Part shown: positions 42,125 through 51,005 of the stretch, in pieces
Position numbering within the stretch: the stretch's first letter is position 1
Layout: each line of letters opens with the position of its first letter
From: Desulfovibrionales bacterium
GTDB taxonomy: Bacteria > Desulfobacterota > Desulfovibrionia > Desulfovibrionales > Desulfovibrionaceae
Assembly: GCA_030156255.1 (NCBI GenBank)
Contig: JASGMV010000011.1
Coordinates: forward strand, 1 to 64,000
Direction of reading: 5' to 3'
DNA length: 64,000 nucleotides
Position numbers and translations under genes: made by a program
Notes under the pieces: generated by a model
What the model saw: only the letters and a program-made list of their open reading frames with translations
Told to the model about the DNA's origin: nothing
Database searches by the model: none

Positions 42125-43285
42125 CTACGCCCTGTTCGCCAGTTTTTCCTTGGAGGGAACCATTCTGCAGAGGATGAAGGAGCAGACGGCCAGGCCGGCG
42201 GCGCCGACGAAAACCAGCCGCTGGTGGGAGAGCCACATCAGGCCGCCGAATACCGGGATGATCACGGCCGCAATGTGGTTGATGGCGAATCCCACGGCCA
42301 TGCTGGGGGCGATGTCCTGTGGGTCGGCGATCTTCTGGAAGAACGTATTGATGGCGATGCTGCAGTTGAACAGGGCTTGGTTCACGACGTAGGCGAGAGT
42401 GACGAGAATCGTGCTGTCGGTAAAGGCGTAGGTCAAAAATACAAAAAACAACCCGGAGTATTCAATCGACAGAACCGCTCGCTCGCCGAATCTGTTGATG
42501 GCGCGTCCGATGAGAGGAGACAGGAAGAACAGAACGACGTTGTTCACGATGAACAAGGCGGTGACGCCCTGGACCGGGAATTTGAATTTCTCCACCAGCA
42601 GGAACAGGGCGAAGGCCACGAAGATTTGCCTGCGCGCGCCGGCCATGAAAGTCAGGGCGTAGTAGAGCCAATAGCGCCGGCGCAGGATCATTTTTTTGTG
42701 TTGGGGCGGTATGTTCTTGTCCGTGGGGTCGAAGAACAGGCAGCCGAATCCGACCAGAACGACGCTCATCCCTACGAGCAGGAACATGGAGGTGTAGTTA
42801 AGGAAAAACGCCAAAACAAAAATGAACCCGGACGCGAAGATGCTGGTGGCCGCGGCCACCGAACGGAGGCGTCCCGCGACAATCGGCGCGTACCCCTTGT
42901 TGAAATATTGCAAGGTCAGCGACTGGTTGACGGGTTCGAAATAGTGGAATCCGAACGACATGATCAAGGTCGTCAGGATGATGCCGCTGAAATTCGGCAA
43001 GAACCCGGCCAGGGCCGCTCCTACGCCCAACAGGACCACGGCGAGCGCGGCCAGGCGGCGCTCCGAGATGATGCAGAGCAGATAAATGACGAGTAGGGAG
43101 AGCAGCCCCGGGACCTCCCGCACGGACTGGAGCACGCCCATCTCGAACCCTCCGAGTCCGGCGCGCTCCACGCAGAAATTGGTGATCAAGGATCGCCAAC
43201 CTTGAAGGCCGAAAGTCGAAGCCGAGGTCAAAATCAGAAGATAGAGAAACATGCGGCGATTGTCGGCCGCGGGCTGCTGTTCCAT
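42125..43285 (-). CDS. Major facilitator superfamily transporter
   Basis: Protein of 386 residues with about twelve membrane helices. Features include the cytoplasmic loop IISERRLAALAV in place of a canonical motif A, a central loop DPTDKNIPPQHKKMILRRRY and a second-half loop LIGRAINRFGERAV that resembles motif A. I cannot assign a substrate. ATG at 43285 is used; ATG at 43306 is possible. It lies downstream of the serine hydrolase on the same strand, likely in one operon. Confidence 0.82.
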   Translation of the reverse strand: MEQQPAADNRRMFLYLLILTSASTFGLQGWRSLITNFCVERAGLGGFEMGVLQSVREVPGLLSLLVIYLLCIISERRLAALAVVLLGVGAALAGFLPNFSGIILTTLIMSFGFHYFEPVNQSLTLQYFNKGYAPIVAGRLRSVAAATSIFASGFIFVLAFFLNYTSMFLLVGMSVVLVGFGCLFFDPTDKNIPPQHKKMILRRRYWLYYALTFMAGARRQIFVAFALFLLVEKFKFPVQGVTALFIVNNVVLFFLSPLIGRAINRFGERAVLSIEYSGLFFVFLTYAFTDSTILVTLAYVVNQALFNCSIAINTFFQKIADPQDIAPSMAVGFAINHIAAVIIPVFGGLMWLSHQRLVFVGAAGLAVCSFILCRMVPSKEKLANRA

Positions 43286-43341
43286 GGCGGGGGAGCATGG
43301 TCGCATGGTTCTGGGTTGTCAAGAAAAAGACTGGCGAGGGC

Positions 43342-44424
43342 TCATTCGACCTTGGCTTCGATGGCCAGCGCCAGGTCCACCATATCTTTGATCACGCCGC
43401 CGGTGTTGGCGGCCAAGGCGATGAGCAGGTCCTTGGACGGAAAGTAGGCGAAATAGGTGTTGAATCCGGAGATCGCGCCGGTCTTGCCCGGTATCAGGCG
43501 GCCGTCGCGGACCACCATGTCCAGGCCGTAGCCGTAGGTCATGGACCCGGATTCCAGGGCGAGGCTTTTGTCGGCCAACCTGGCCGGCTTGAACATGTCG
43601 TCGAGAAGCCGTTTGGGCAGGATTCTGTTCGGCTGGAAAGCCTGTTTGAGCTTGAGCAGGTCCGGTATGGTGGAGACGACGCCTCCCGAGGCGTAAGGAG
43701 CGACCAGGCTGGCTTGGGGGGCGTTGCGGGTCTCGCCGTCGACTTTGCGATATCCCCGAACCCTTTCCGGAATGATTTCGGCGTTGGAGCCGAGCCTGGT
43801 CGCGCGCATGCCCAGCGGATCGAGTACGGCCTGTTGCAGATAGGCTCCGTAAGGCAGGCCGGCGACCTTCTCCACCACCAGTCCGAGCAGGATATAGCCG
43901 GAGTTGCTGTAGCGGGTCTGCTGGCCGGGGGTGAACTCCAGAGGCTTTGCGCCGAACATGGCCATGAGCTCCCAGGGTGTGTAATCCCGGGCCTGGTTGG
44001 AGGCGAATGGTTCGATTTTGGTGATATCCGCCAGCCCGGACATGTGGCGCAAAAGCTGCTCCAGGGTGATGTCGCGTCCGTACGGAGCGCTTGGGATGTA
44101 CGCGGCCGCAGTGTTCTTGATGTCCAATCGTCCCTCGGCGTAAAGCTTGAGAACGCACAGCGCGGTGAGGGTCTTGGTGATGGAGCAAATGGGGAAAACG
44201 GCGTCCGCGGTCATTTGCACGTCATGCTCGAGGTCGGCGTCGCCGTAGGCTCGAACGATTTCCCGCGAGCCGTGCGCCGAGACCCCGACAACCAGCCCGA
44301 CCATCCCGGACTCCTGCATGGCGGATTCCACCAGGTTATCCAGGTCGCGGGCGGTCCAGGCGAATGCGTTGGAGCTGAAGAGCAAAAGCCACAGAAGAAA
44401 AAAGGCGATTTGTTTTTTGTTCAC
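43342..44424 (-). CDS. Exported serine hydrolase of the class C beta-lactamase family
   Basis: Protein of 360 residues with signal peptide FFLLWLLLFSSNAFA. The penicillin-binding-like motifs are FPICSITKTLTAL (SxxK nucleophile), RYSNSGYILLGL (Tyr-x-Asn) and PGKTGAISGFNTYFAYF (KTG-like third motif). Such proteins are usually esterases or D-amino-acid peptidases rather than true beta-lactamases. The GTG at 44424 has AAGGA upstream. Together with the following MFS gene it may process and move a wall or peptide compound. Confidence 0.9.
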   Translation of the reverse strand: MNKKQIAFFLLWLLLFSSNAFAWTARDLDNLVESAMQESGMVGLVVGVSAHGSREIVRAYGDADLEHDVQMTADAVFPICSITKTLTALCVLKLYAEGRLDIKNTAAAYIPSAPYGRDITLEQLLRHMSGLADITKIEPFASNQARDYTPWELMAMFGAKPLEFTPGQQTRYSNSGYILLGLVVEKVAGLPYGAYLQQAVLDPLGMRATRLGSNAEIIPERVRGYRKVDGETRNAPQASLVAPYASGGVVSTIPDLLKLKQAFQPNRILPKRLLDDMFKPARLADKSLALESGSMTYGYGLDMVVRDGRLIPGKTGAISGFNTYFAYFPSKDLLIALAANTGGVIKDMVDLALAIEAKVE

Positions 44425-45191
44425 GGCCAGGTCCTTCTCAAATCTTAACCGACCCGTCTCCGGTTTTTTTTGAAGGCGGGTGCGGCGCATCCGCATCTTG
44501 GGGGTGTTGCGACGCTTGCCATTATAGCGCCATTATGCAAATTGAGGCATAATAAGCAATCGATCCTTGCGGGCGGAACGCTTGTGACGGATCGGGCTGT
44601 TGAGTCGTCCGGAGGGGCGGCGGGTCCGGCGCTCCTTGCGGGAGGGAAGCGCCGCGGCCCGTCGTGGCGCTTGGGCGCGCTCCCCGGACGAACTTCGCAA
44701 CCCGATGCACACGTGGAGGCGGCGGCTGCGTGCGTCTGGAGACTTGAAACGTATCTGTCCCCTCATTCGAAAGCGAGCACGCATTGATTGGTGTTGACCG
44801 GGCTCAGTCGTTAACTTGAAAAGTTAACCTGTTCGGCAAGGATTCACCCGAAAATCCTTGCCGCGAAATGCTTGCAAGCAGGCTGCGCCAGTCGTTAAGC
44901 ACGAGCATTTCAAGCGGAAACGCCATCTGTCTTGGATCGCTATTTTTGAACGGCCTGCGTTCGACGAATTTTTCAACAGCCAGGCAGGGAGCACCCCGTT
45001 ACCGGGCGGCTCTGCGCCTGCTTTCCACCATCCTTTCGGCTGGAGCGCTATTGCTCGATTCGCCGCAGTCCCGCCTCAGATCCGAACGGTTGCTTCCGCG
45101 GTTGTGGGGCTTGTCTTTTTATTCTTCATTACGGTCATTTTGATTCGCTTCAAGGAGGTTTGAATTTTTTTTGGTGAGTTTGAAAAAACTA
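44425..45191. other. Intergenic region rich in hairpins, with one copy of a dispersed repeat
   Basis: No gene is firmly supported over 760 bases. It contains TTATGC ... GCATAA near 44535, the perfect hairpin GTTAACTT-GAA-AAGTTAAC (44810-44828) and an 11-bp perfect stem CGGCAAGGATT (44834-44844) with AATCCTTGCCG (44853-44863), which runs directly into repeat copy A. A plus-strand open frame ending at 45163 closes with one membrane-helix-like segment, but has no good start. Confidence 0.55.
44862..44924. repeat. Dispersed intergenic repeat, copy A
   Basis: About 63 bases that align with 49833-49893 at roughly five of every six positions. Shared blocks include GGCTGC, CGTTAAGCA and AGCATTTCAAGCG. 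Both copies lie in long gaps flanking minus-strand operons. Confidence 0.6.
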
Positions 45192-45220
45192 TTGACACTG
45201 AAAATCAATTTCAATAAAAG
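45192..45220 (+). promoter_or_regulatory. Promoter with an overlapping Fur-box-like operator
   Basis: TTGACA (45192-45197) is a perfect -35 box; TAAAAG (45215-45220) follows after 17 bases. The spacer contains TGAAAAT-C-AATTTCA (45199-45213), a 7-1-7 inverted repeat with six of seven arms matching, in the form of a Fur site. A repressor bound here would occlude RNA polymerase. It is 56 bases before the ATG of the next gene. Confidence 0.6.
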
Positions 45221-45275
45221 GGAGTCGTCGGTCGCATGGCCGACCCGACAGACTCTAACGTTGCAAGGAGCGCGT

Positions 45276-45701
45276 ATGTTTTGTCCCCAGGATCTTGTTG
45301 GCGTAGCGAGAAGCCTTGCTGAAGAAGAGGTATATCTCAACGGGCGCCGCGCGTTTCCCGTCAGATTGCATATGGTTCAGTTCACCCAGGAAGGCATGAG
45401 CAAGCTTGGCCAGGGGATTCGCGACGTGGCCCGGCGTTACGGGCTTTCCGTCGCCCGGGTGAAGGAGTTGATGTCCAATGCGCTGTATTCGGCTCCACCC
45501 AATACAAGCTTGTACTTTCTCTTTCACATTCCGGAGCTTGACGCCGACGTCCACGTGGAGATTCCGAGAAAATTTTGGCGGCTCACCGATCTGGCCCGCG
45601 AGCAGGAAGTTCCCGACCATGCGGTCCGGTTGGTTCGCCGAATGAGAGCTCAAGGCGTTGGTCTTGAGGAGCGTGCGGTTGACGGTTGCAAATGCGGCTG
45701 A
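45276..45701 (+). CDS. Unrecognised protein behind a Fur-box-like promoter
   Basis: I do not recognise this 141-residue soluble protein. It has a helix-rich start (MFCPQDLVGVARSLAEEEV), a central segment LGQGIRDVARRYGLSVARVKEL that could be a helix-turn-helix, two strands FLFHIPELDADVHVEI, a second helix-turn-helix-like stretch near LAREQEVPDHAVRLVRRM, and the cysteine-rich end DGCKCG. AAGGAG lies upstream of the ATG at 45276. Context suggests iron-responsive expression; the CxC tail could bind metal. Confidence 0.75.
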   Translation: MFCPQDLVGVARSLAEEEVYLNGRRAFPVRLHMVQFTQEGMSKLGQGIRDVARRYGLSVARVKELMSNALYSAPPNTSLYFLFHIPELDADVHVEIPRKFWRLTDLAREQEVPDHAVRLVRRMRAQGVGLEERAVDGCKCG

Positions 45702-45840
45702 CCTTCGCGTCTCCGGAGCGCCCCGACGCCTAAGCGAAAGGATAGGTTGATTGGATGTTGGTTTCCCCTCCCCAGCAGTAGCGTTTTGAAGGCATAGCCC
45801 CTGCATGTCCTGCATGTTGTCTTGTAGCCTCCTCACTCCA

Positions 45841-45886
45841 GATTCATCCGGTCCAAAAAGCGCTCTTGGGCCGGATGAATCCGTTT
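45841..45886. terminator. Strong hairpin between convergent genes
   Basis: GATTCATCCGG (45841-45851) pairs with CCGGATGAATC (45871-45881), and the stem continues inward through TCC/GGG. CGTTTT follows on the + strand. It probably terminates the preceding plus-strand gene and may also serve the HD-GYP operon. Confidence 0.75.
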
Positions 45887-45931
45887 TGGCCTTCTGAAAA
45901 GCGGCGCTCGGTCTCGGGTGGTGAAACCGCG

Positions 45932-47023
45932 TCAATCGCCCCATTGCTCGAAAATTTTCGCCGCCTCCGAGGCGTGTTCGAGCAGTGCATCGACGATGGT
46001 CGGATCGAACTGGGTCCCGGAGCCTTGTTGAATGATCTCCAGGCACAGTTGCTCCGGAAAGGCCTTTTTGTAGGGCCGTTCGCTTCTCAGCGCGTCGTAG
46101 ACGTCGACCACGGTGACGATGCGGGCTTCTATGGGGATGGCCTCGCCGGCGATCCCATTGGGATAGCCGCTCCCGTCCCATCGTTCGTGGTGGCAAAGGG
46201 CGAGCGTTCTGGCCAGTTGCAGCAGTTCGTTATCCATGTCTTCGTTGAGGACGTCGAGGTTTGGGCAGACTCGGATCGCTTCCGCCTTGCTTTGCAGCGG
46301 ACCGAGGATTTGGCAGCCGTACACGCAGTGCATGCGCATGATCTTCCATTCTTGCTCATTGAGCTCGCCGGGTTTGAGCAGAATGGAGTCGGGGATTCCC
46401 ATTTTGCCGACGTCGTGGAGGGGCGCGCAGTCCCGCAACATGCTGCAAAGATTTTCGGGCAGGCCCAAGACGCGAGCCAGCAACGCGCTGATTTCGCCTA
46501 CCCGAATAACGTGATGGCCGGTTTCATTGTCTTTGTATTCCGCAGCCAAACTCAAACGTTGCATGATTTGCCTTCTGGTGTCTTCGACTTCCGCCGTGCG
46601 CTGCTGAACCAGGACTTCCAGGTTTTCCTGGTAGAGCCTGTTTTCCCGAATCAATCTCGCCCGCTCGAAGGTTTTCTCCAAAGCGTGCTGAACGATGTCC
46701 ATGCTGTGCAGGGGCTTGGTGATGAAGTCCCAGGCTCCCAAGCGGACGGCTTTCATGGCGTCGCCCACGACGCCTACGCCGGAGAGGACAATGACGGGCG
46801 TCTCCGGCGCGATCTCCACGGCCTGGGGTAAAAAGCTGTACCCATCCATGACCGGCATGTTCAGGTCCAGGATGACGGCGTTGATCGTCTCCGGGGCCTC
46901 GGCCAGGGCGCTCAGGCCGGTTTGGCCGTTGTCCGCCTCCTGGACGTCGAAATCCATGTCCTCCAGGTAGGCGCGCAGGGATCGGCGTAGACTCGGTTCG
47001 TCGTCAATAATGAGGATTTTCAT
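45932..47023 (-). CDS. Response regulator with HD-GYP phosphodiesterase domain
   Basis: Protein of 363 residues. The receiver domain has LIIDDEPSLR, the phosphorylatable Asp in VILDLNMPVMDG and FITKPLHS. A short coiled linker leads to an HD-GYP domain with all key residues: HHVIRVGEIS, HDVGKMGIPD, HHERWDGSGYPNGI and VVDVYDALRSERPYK. It should degrade cyclic di-GMP when phosphorylated. It overlaps the preceding REC gene and is last in a three-gene operon. Confidence 0.93.
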   Translation of the reverse strand: MKILIIDDEPSLRRSLRAYLEDMDFDVQEADNGQTGLSALAEAPETINAVILDLNMPVMDGYSFLPQAVEIAPETPVIVLSGVGVVGDAMKAVRLGAWDFITKPLHSMDIVQHALEKTFERARLIRENRLYQENLEVLVQQRTAEVEDTRRQIMQRLSLAAEYKDNETGHHVIRVGEISALLARVLGLPENLCSMLRDCAPLHDVGKMGIPDSILLKPGELNEQEWKIMRMHCVYGCQILGPLQSKAEAIRVCPNLDVLNEDMDNELLQLARTLALCHHERWDGSGYPNGIAGEAIPIEARIVTVVDVYDALRSERPYKKAFPEQLCLEIIQQGSGTQFDPTIVDALLEHASEAAKIFEQWGD

Positions 47024-47411
47024 GGGCCTCAAGCTCTTTTGATAGTTCGAGGACGCGGCGCAGCATGGCTTCGATGTCCGCCGGCTTGAGAAAGATGTCC
47101 CGCCGCGTCACGCCAAGCCCCATGTGCAGGGCCAGTTCGGACATTTCCACGGAGCCGGTGTGGATCATGAATCGCGGGGACGAGCCTCGGGCCTGGGCCA
47201 GATGAATAAAATCCTGGCCGGTCATGCCGGGAAGGCGGATGTCCACGATACAAATATCCACCGGCTTTTCTTCAAGCGCCGCCAAAGCCTCCTCCGCCGA
47301 ATTGGCCAGGGTGATGTCGAACTCCTCATACTCCTCGAAATAGAGCCTGATGAGCTGTCGGATTTTGGGTTCGTCATCAAGCACGAGAAGGCGTATCGGC
47401 TTTTTCGTCAT
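47004..47411 (-). CDS. Single-domain response regulator
   Basis: Stand-alone receiver of 135 residues: LLVLDDEPKIRQLI (acidic pocket), phospho-acceptor Asp in ICIVDIRLPGMTG, Thr in MIHTGSV and Lys in IFLKPAD. With no output domain it probably relays or buffers phosphate between the upstream kinase and the downstream HD-GYP regulator. The ATG at 47411 lies inside the end of the kinase gene, and its own end overlaps the next start by 20 bases. Confidence 0.9.
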   Translation of the reverse strand: MTKKPIRLLVLDDEPKIRQLIRLYFEEYEEFDITLANSAEEALAALEEKPVDICIVDIRLPGMTGQDFIHLAQARGSSPRFMIHTGSVEMSELALHMGLGVTRRDIFLKPADIEAMLRRVLELSKELEAHENPHY

Positions 47412-49551
47412 GGCCGTCTCCTGGCTGGCTGGAGGGAAGTTCAATGGTGAAAACGGCGCCCTGGCCCGCAGCGGAGGATACGGACATGGTCCCGCCATGC
47501 CCTTTCGTTATGATGAAATAGGACACCGAAAGTCCGAGCCCGGAGCCTGTATTGGGCGCTTTGGTGGTGAAGAAGGGTTCAAAGATGCGCTTGTTGAGTT
47601 CGTCCGAGACGCCGGGCCCGTTGTCCTGAATCTCGATGCGCGCCATCGGCCCGTCCCGCCGGATTCGAACGGTTATCCGGGGATCTTCCCGCCGATGCTC
47701 GGGGGCCATCATCGCCTGGGCTGCGTTGCGAAGCACGTTGAGAAAGACCTGTTCGATTTCGGTTTCCGTGCAATTCGCCAGGATTTCCTTGTCGCCGTAT
47801 TGTCGCAGTATGTTGATTTTTTTGAAATCGTAATGTTTTTTCAAGTCGTAATCGTTCCCGGCCAGAATGATCGCCTTGTCCATGATGGCCCGTAGGTCGC
47901 AAACGGAGCGGCGCGATTCGCTGCGTCTGCTGAAATCAAGCATATGTTTAATGATTTCAGAGGCTCTCAATGCGGCGTCTTTGATGTCTTGCGCAAACTG
48001 GTCGATTTGGCGTTGGTGAAGATATTGCGCAACCACTTGCAGGTCCAAGCCAAGTTCTTTTGCTACGTTGACGTTCTTCGCAAAGTCCGGCCGGGTGCGC
48101 TGCATGATGCTTTGCACGGCTTGGAGGACGATGCCCAGCGGATTATTGATTTCGTGGGCTATGCCCGCCGCAATTCCACCCAGGGAGATCATCTTTTCCG
48201 TTTGGATCATCATGGCGTTCATTTTTTTGACTTCGGCGACGTCGCGAATAATGGCGATGGCGTGGCGCCTGTCGCCTATCTCCAGGGATTGGCCGGATAA
48301 CATGCAGTCCAGAGCGGCTCCGCTCTTGGTTCTGGACTCGAACTCCAAATGCAGAATTTTCCCTGTGTGGGCGAATTGTTCAAAGGCCCTTTCGCCAACA
48401 TGCGGATCGGAAAATATATTGAGCTCGGATAAGGTCTTGCCGAGGACCTCCTCTCTTTGGAATCCGAAAATCCGGGAGAAGGTTTCGTTGGCGTCTTTTA
48501 TTTTCAACGCATCGAGATCCATGAGCACAATGCCGTCCGGAGACATCAAAAAGAGTTTGGCGAATTTTTCCTCCGAGTGCTTCAGATCGGTCAAGGCCCG
48601 GTGCAGGCCGCTTAACGCCAGCAACACCAGCGCCAGCGTCACGACCGCTACGCCGCCGCTGATCCAGGCGAGTTTGGCGGCGGGGCGCAACACCTCGGAC
48701 TCCTTGGCCGCGATGGCCATGTACCAGCCGGTGATGGCGTTGTGTCTGGCGGCGAGCATCCGTTCGCCCTCTTTGAGATGCAGCAGAACAATCTCGCCTG
48801 TCCGGGCCGCCTCTTGAACTTTCGCCATGGCGGCTTCCGGCCAGATCGCCTCCGTGTCGCCGGCTGCGGGCGAGGCCAGGACAAAGCCCGAGTCTTCGAG
48901 GAGATAGCCTTTCCCGGACGTTTCGATGCTGACCTCGCGCAGCGTTTCGCCGGCGAAAGCAGGAATGTCGAGGGAGGCGGCCAAGACGCCAAGAACGTCG
49001 CCGGCGGCGTCGGTCACAGGCGCCGCCGCGACCAAAACGGGCCTCCCTGTGACCCGGCTTTTTTCAAGCGTTTCAAGGACGAAATGTTTGTTCGTGGCGC
49101 GAGTAAAAAAGGCGCAGTCCTTGATCGAGAGAGCTTCAACGGACTCGGAGGCGGTGGACAGGACAAGCTCGCCGTTGGCGTTGAACAGGTAGATTTTGTC
49201 GAAAAATCCGTCAGGAACTCTGGCGGCCAGGCGTGCGAGGGCCTTGCTTCGAGCCCGCGCTCCGGCCGGCGCCTTTTCCAACGCCTGACGGAGCACGTTT
49301 TCCCGACTCCAGGACTTGAGGTCGACCACGGTCTCGGCCACTCGGGCGTGGACTTCGCGGTCAAGAAACCTCAGGGCCTGCGACGTGTAGCCGAGCGCCA
49401 GATCCGTTACAATGCTTTTCGTATAGAAGTACGCCAGCAACGTACCGATAAGAACGCCTAAAAAAACAACGACAGTCACCAGCCAGAGGCTGCGATCAAA
49501 CAAAAATTTTTTCCTCAAGGGGGTGGATGCGCTCATGTGCATGACGTCCAT
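47377..49551 (-). CDS. Membrane sensor histidine kinase with dCache and PAS domains
   Basis: Kinase of 724 residues. One N-terminal membrane helix (LVTVVVFLGVLIGTLLAYFY), a periplasmic double-Cache-like sensor (residues ~50-290, with GKGYLLEDSGFVLASP), a second helix ISGGVAVVTLALVLLALSG, a PAS domain (KLFLMSPDGIVLMDLDALKI), H box GGIAAGIAHEINNPLG, N box LNVLRNAAQAM and G boxes DNGPGVS and GSGLGLS. Start among ATGs at 49551, 49542 or 49536 is undecided. It heads the kinase-REC-HD-GYP operon. Confidence 0.93.
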   Translation of the reverse strand: MDVMHMSASTPLRKKFLFDRSLWLVTVVVFLGVLIGTLLAYFYTKSIVTDLALGYTSQALRFLDREVHARVAETVVDLKSWSRENVLRQALEKAPAGARARSKALARLAARVPDGFFDKIYLFNANGELVLSTASESVEALSIKDCAFFTRATNKHFVLETLEKSRVTGRPVLVAAAPVTDAAGDVLGVLAASLDIPAFAGETLREVSIETSGKGYLLEDSGFVLASPAAGDTEAIWPEAAMAKVQEAARTGEIVLLHLKEGERMLAARHNAITGWYMAIAAKESEVLRPAAKLAWISGGVAVVTLALVLLALSGLHRALTDLKHSEEKFAKLFLMSPDGIVLMDLDALKIKDANETFSRIFGFQREEVLGKTLSELNIFSDPHVGERAFEQFAHTGKILHLEFESRTKSGAALDCMLSGQSLEIGDRRHAIAIIRDVAEVKKMNAMMIQTEKMISLGGIAAGIAHEINNPLGIVLQAVQSIMQRTRPDFAKNVNVAKELGLDLQVVAQYLHQRQIDQFAQDIKDAALRASEIIKHMLDFSRRSESRRSVCDLRAIMDKAIILAGNDYDLKKHYDFKKINILRQYGDKEILANCTETEIEQVFLNVLRNAAQAMMAPEHRREDPRITVRIRRDGPMARIEIQDNGPGVSDELNKRIFEPFFTTKAPNTGSGLGLSVSYFIITKGHGGTMSVSSAAGQGAVFTIELPSSQPGDGHDEKADTPSRA

Positions 49552-49832
49552 GGCGGCGTTTGCAGCGGAAGCGTGTTGAGGTCATTCTGGAACGACGCGC
49601 CGCTGGCGGCAGGCCTGCTTTCCGCATGTACTGTATGCTCCACTTCTTTGAAAGAGTCAGCTATAAATCACGGGCATCTATATCATGCAAGAATTAAAGA
49701 ATGGATGGCGATGTCTGAAAAGTCGTTTTCAAGGGAAAGAAGTTACGCCTTCACATTGTAATTCCTTGGAACATAACGCTGCGTTGGAGATTCACAAGAT
49801 TGGGAGGCGTCCTGCATTTGAGGATTACAATA

Positions 49833-49893
49833 CGCGAAGCGCTTGCAGGCGGGCTGCTCCAGCCGTTAAGCAAGCATTTCAAGCGTAAATGCT
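49833..49893. repeat. Dispersed intergenic repeat, copy B
   Basis: Partner of the element at 44862-44924; the alignment needs one 2-base gap after CGTTAAGCA. A related GGCGGGCTGCTCC block also appears at the right window edge near 63961. Confidence 0.6.
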
Positions 49894-49930
49894 AAATAGA
49901 GCCGCAATGCGTTCTGCGGAGAGGAGGAAA

Positions 49931-49948
49931 GCCGGCCGCACGGCCGGC
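49931..49948 (-). terminator. Possible era terminator
   Basis: Perfect 7-bp inverted repeat GCCGGCC/GGCCGGC with a 4-nt loop, followed on the minus strand by CTTTCCTCC. It is 115 bases beyond the era stop and the T run is short. Confidence 0.4.
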
Positions 49949-50063
49949 GGAGGGCGCGGCCTTGCGCGGGACGAGGCGCTGCTCTTCAACCGCCCTTCAG
50001 CGGTCCGCAGCGTTCTTTCGTTGCGTCAAGAAGGAGGTCGGGAAAAATCGAGGGCGGCCTGCG

Positions 50064-51005
50064 CTATTCTCCAAGCCCCAGGGAGTGCAGGAAGCCTGGG
50101 TCCTCCGTCCAGTCGGGAAGGACCTTGACCCAGAGATTCAAGCCGCAGCGGGCTCCGGCAAGCTCTTCGATTTCCTCGCGGGCTTGCTGGCCGATGTTTT
50201 TGAGCATGGCTCCTTTCTTGCCGATAATCATGCCTTTGTGGTTGTCGCGCGCCGTGACGATGGTGGCCTCGATTCTGACGAGATTCTTGCCCCGATCTTC
50301 TTCAAAGGAGTCGATAACCACGGCCGTGGAGTAGGGTAGTTCCTGGTGGAGGGCCAAAAATAACTTTTCTCGAATGATTTCCGCGCTGAGGAATCGCAAG
50401 GGAACGGTGGAGAGTTGATCCTCCGGAAAAGCGGGATCGCCCTCCGGTATGAATTGGGCGAGGGTTTGCAGCAAGTCCTCCAGGCCGTCGCCGGTCAGGG
50501 CGGAAACGGGCACGATTTCGGCGCCGGGGAAGAACTGGCCGACTTCTTTGATGAGCGGCAGCAGCAAAGCCTTGTCTTTGATCTTGTCGGCCTTGTTCAC
50601 GACGACGACCAACGGCGCTCCCGTCTCCAGCACCCGCTGGCGCAACGAGCCGAAGTCCTGCCCCAGGCTGGCGGGCGACTTCAGATACTTCACGCTGTCC
50701 AGCAGCACGGCGATGCAGTTCGCCTCGGCCAGAGCGCGCCAGGCGGACTCCAACAGCAGCCTGTTCATGCGGCCGGAGCGTTGGTGGACGCCGGGGGTGT
50801 CGAGAAAAACTATTTGCAGCCCCGGGCGGTTCAGGATGCCGGTAATGGTGTTGCGCGTGGTTTGCGGCTTCGGGCTGACGATCGCCACCTTCTCGCCGAG
50901 CAGCCGGTTCATCAGCGTGGATTTGCCGGCGTTCGGCGGGCCGAGCAAAGCCACGGCTCCAAACCGGGATGTTTCTTCGGCCTTCTCGGGGTTATGCATG
51001 GTCAT
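50064..51005 (-). CDS. era: Ribosome assembly GTPase Era
   Basis: Era of 313 residues. GTPase motifs: G1 GPPNAGKSTLMNRLLG, G2 region KPQTTRNTITG, G3 DTPGVHQ, G4 NKADKIKD. The C-terminal KH domain (GMIIGKKGAMLKNIGQQAREEIEEL) binds the 3' end of 16S rRNA. Its start overlaps the end of topA by 14 bases, so expression is coupled to topoisomerase I. Confidence 0.96.
   Translation of the reverse strand: MTMHNPEKAEETSRFGAVALLGPPNAGKSTLMNRLLGEKVAIVSPKPQTTRNTITGILNRPGLQIVFLDTPGVHQRSGRMNRLLLESAWRALAEANCIAVLLDSVKYLKSPASLGQDFGSLRQRVLETGAPLVVVVNKADKIKDKALLLPLIKEVGQFFPGAEIVPVSALTGDGLEDLLQTLAQFIPEGDPAFPEDQLSTVPLRFLSAEIIREKLFLALHQELPYSTAVVIDSFEEDRGKNLVRIEATIVTARDNHKGMIIGKKGAMLKNIGQQAREEIEELAGARCGLNLWVKVLPDWTEDPGFLHSLGLGE

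Larger units (their letters stand above)
49552..50063. other. Intergenic region between era and the sensor kinase, with repeat copy B
   Basis: No gene is supported. It holds copy B of the dispersed repeat (49833-49893), a GC-rich stem GCCGGCC-GCAC-GGCCGGC at 49931-49948 that is followed by TTTCCTCC on the minus strand and could terminate era, and the kinase promoter region, where no clear boxes stand out. Confidence 0.5.

Noticed and set aside
44744-44763. GGGGACAGATACGT-type motif (minus strand), similar to sequences often seen beside REP transposases
   Set aside because: Only one short copy in the window and no transposase, so the resemblance cannot be supported.
44858-45163. Open frame ending in a membrane-helix-like segment before the Fur-box gene
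   Set aside because: No start codon with a ribosome site, and its first half is the intergenic repeat. It could be a remnant, but evidence is too thin to call a gene.
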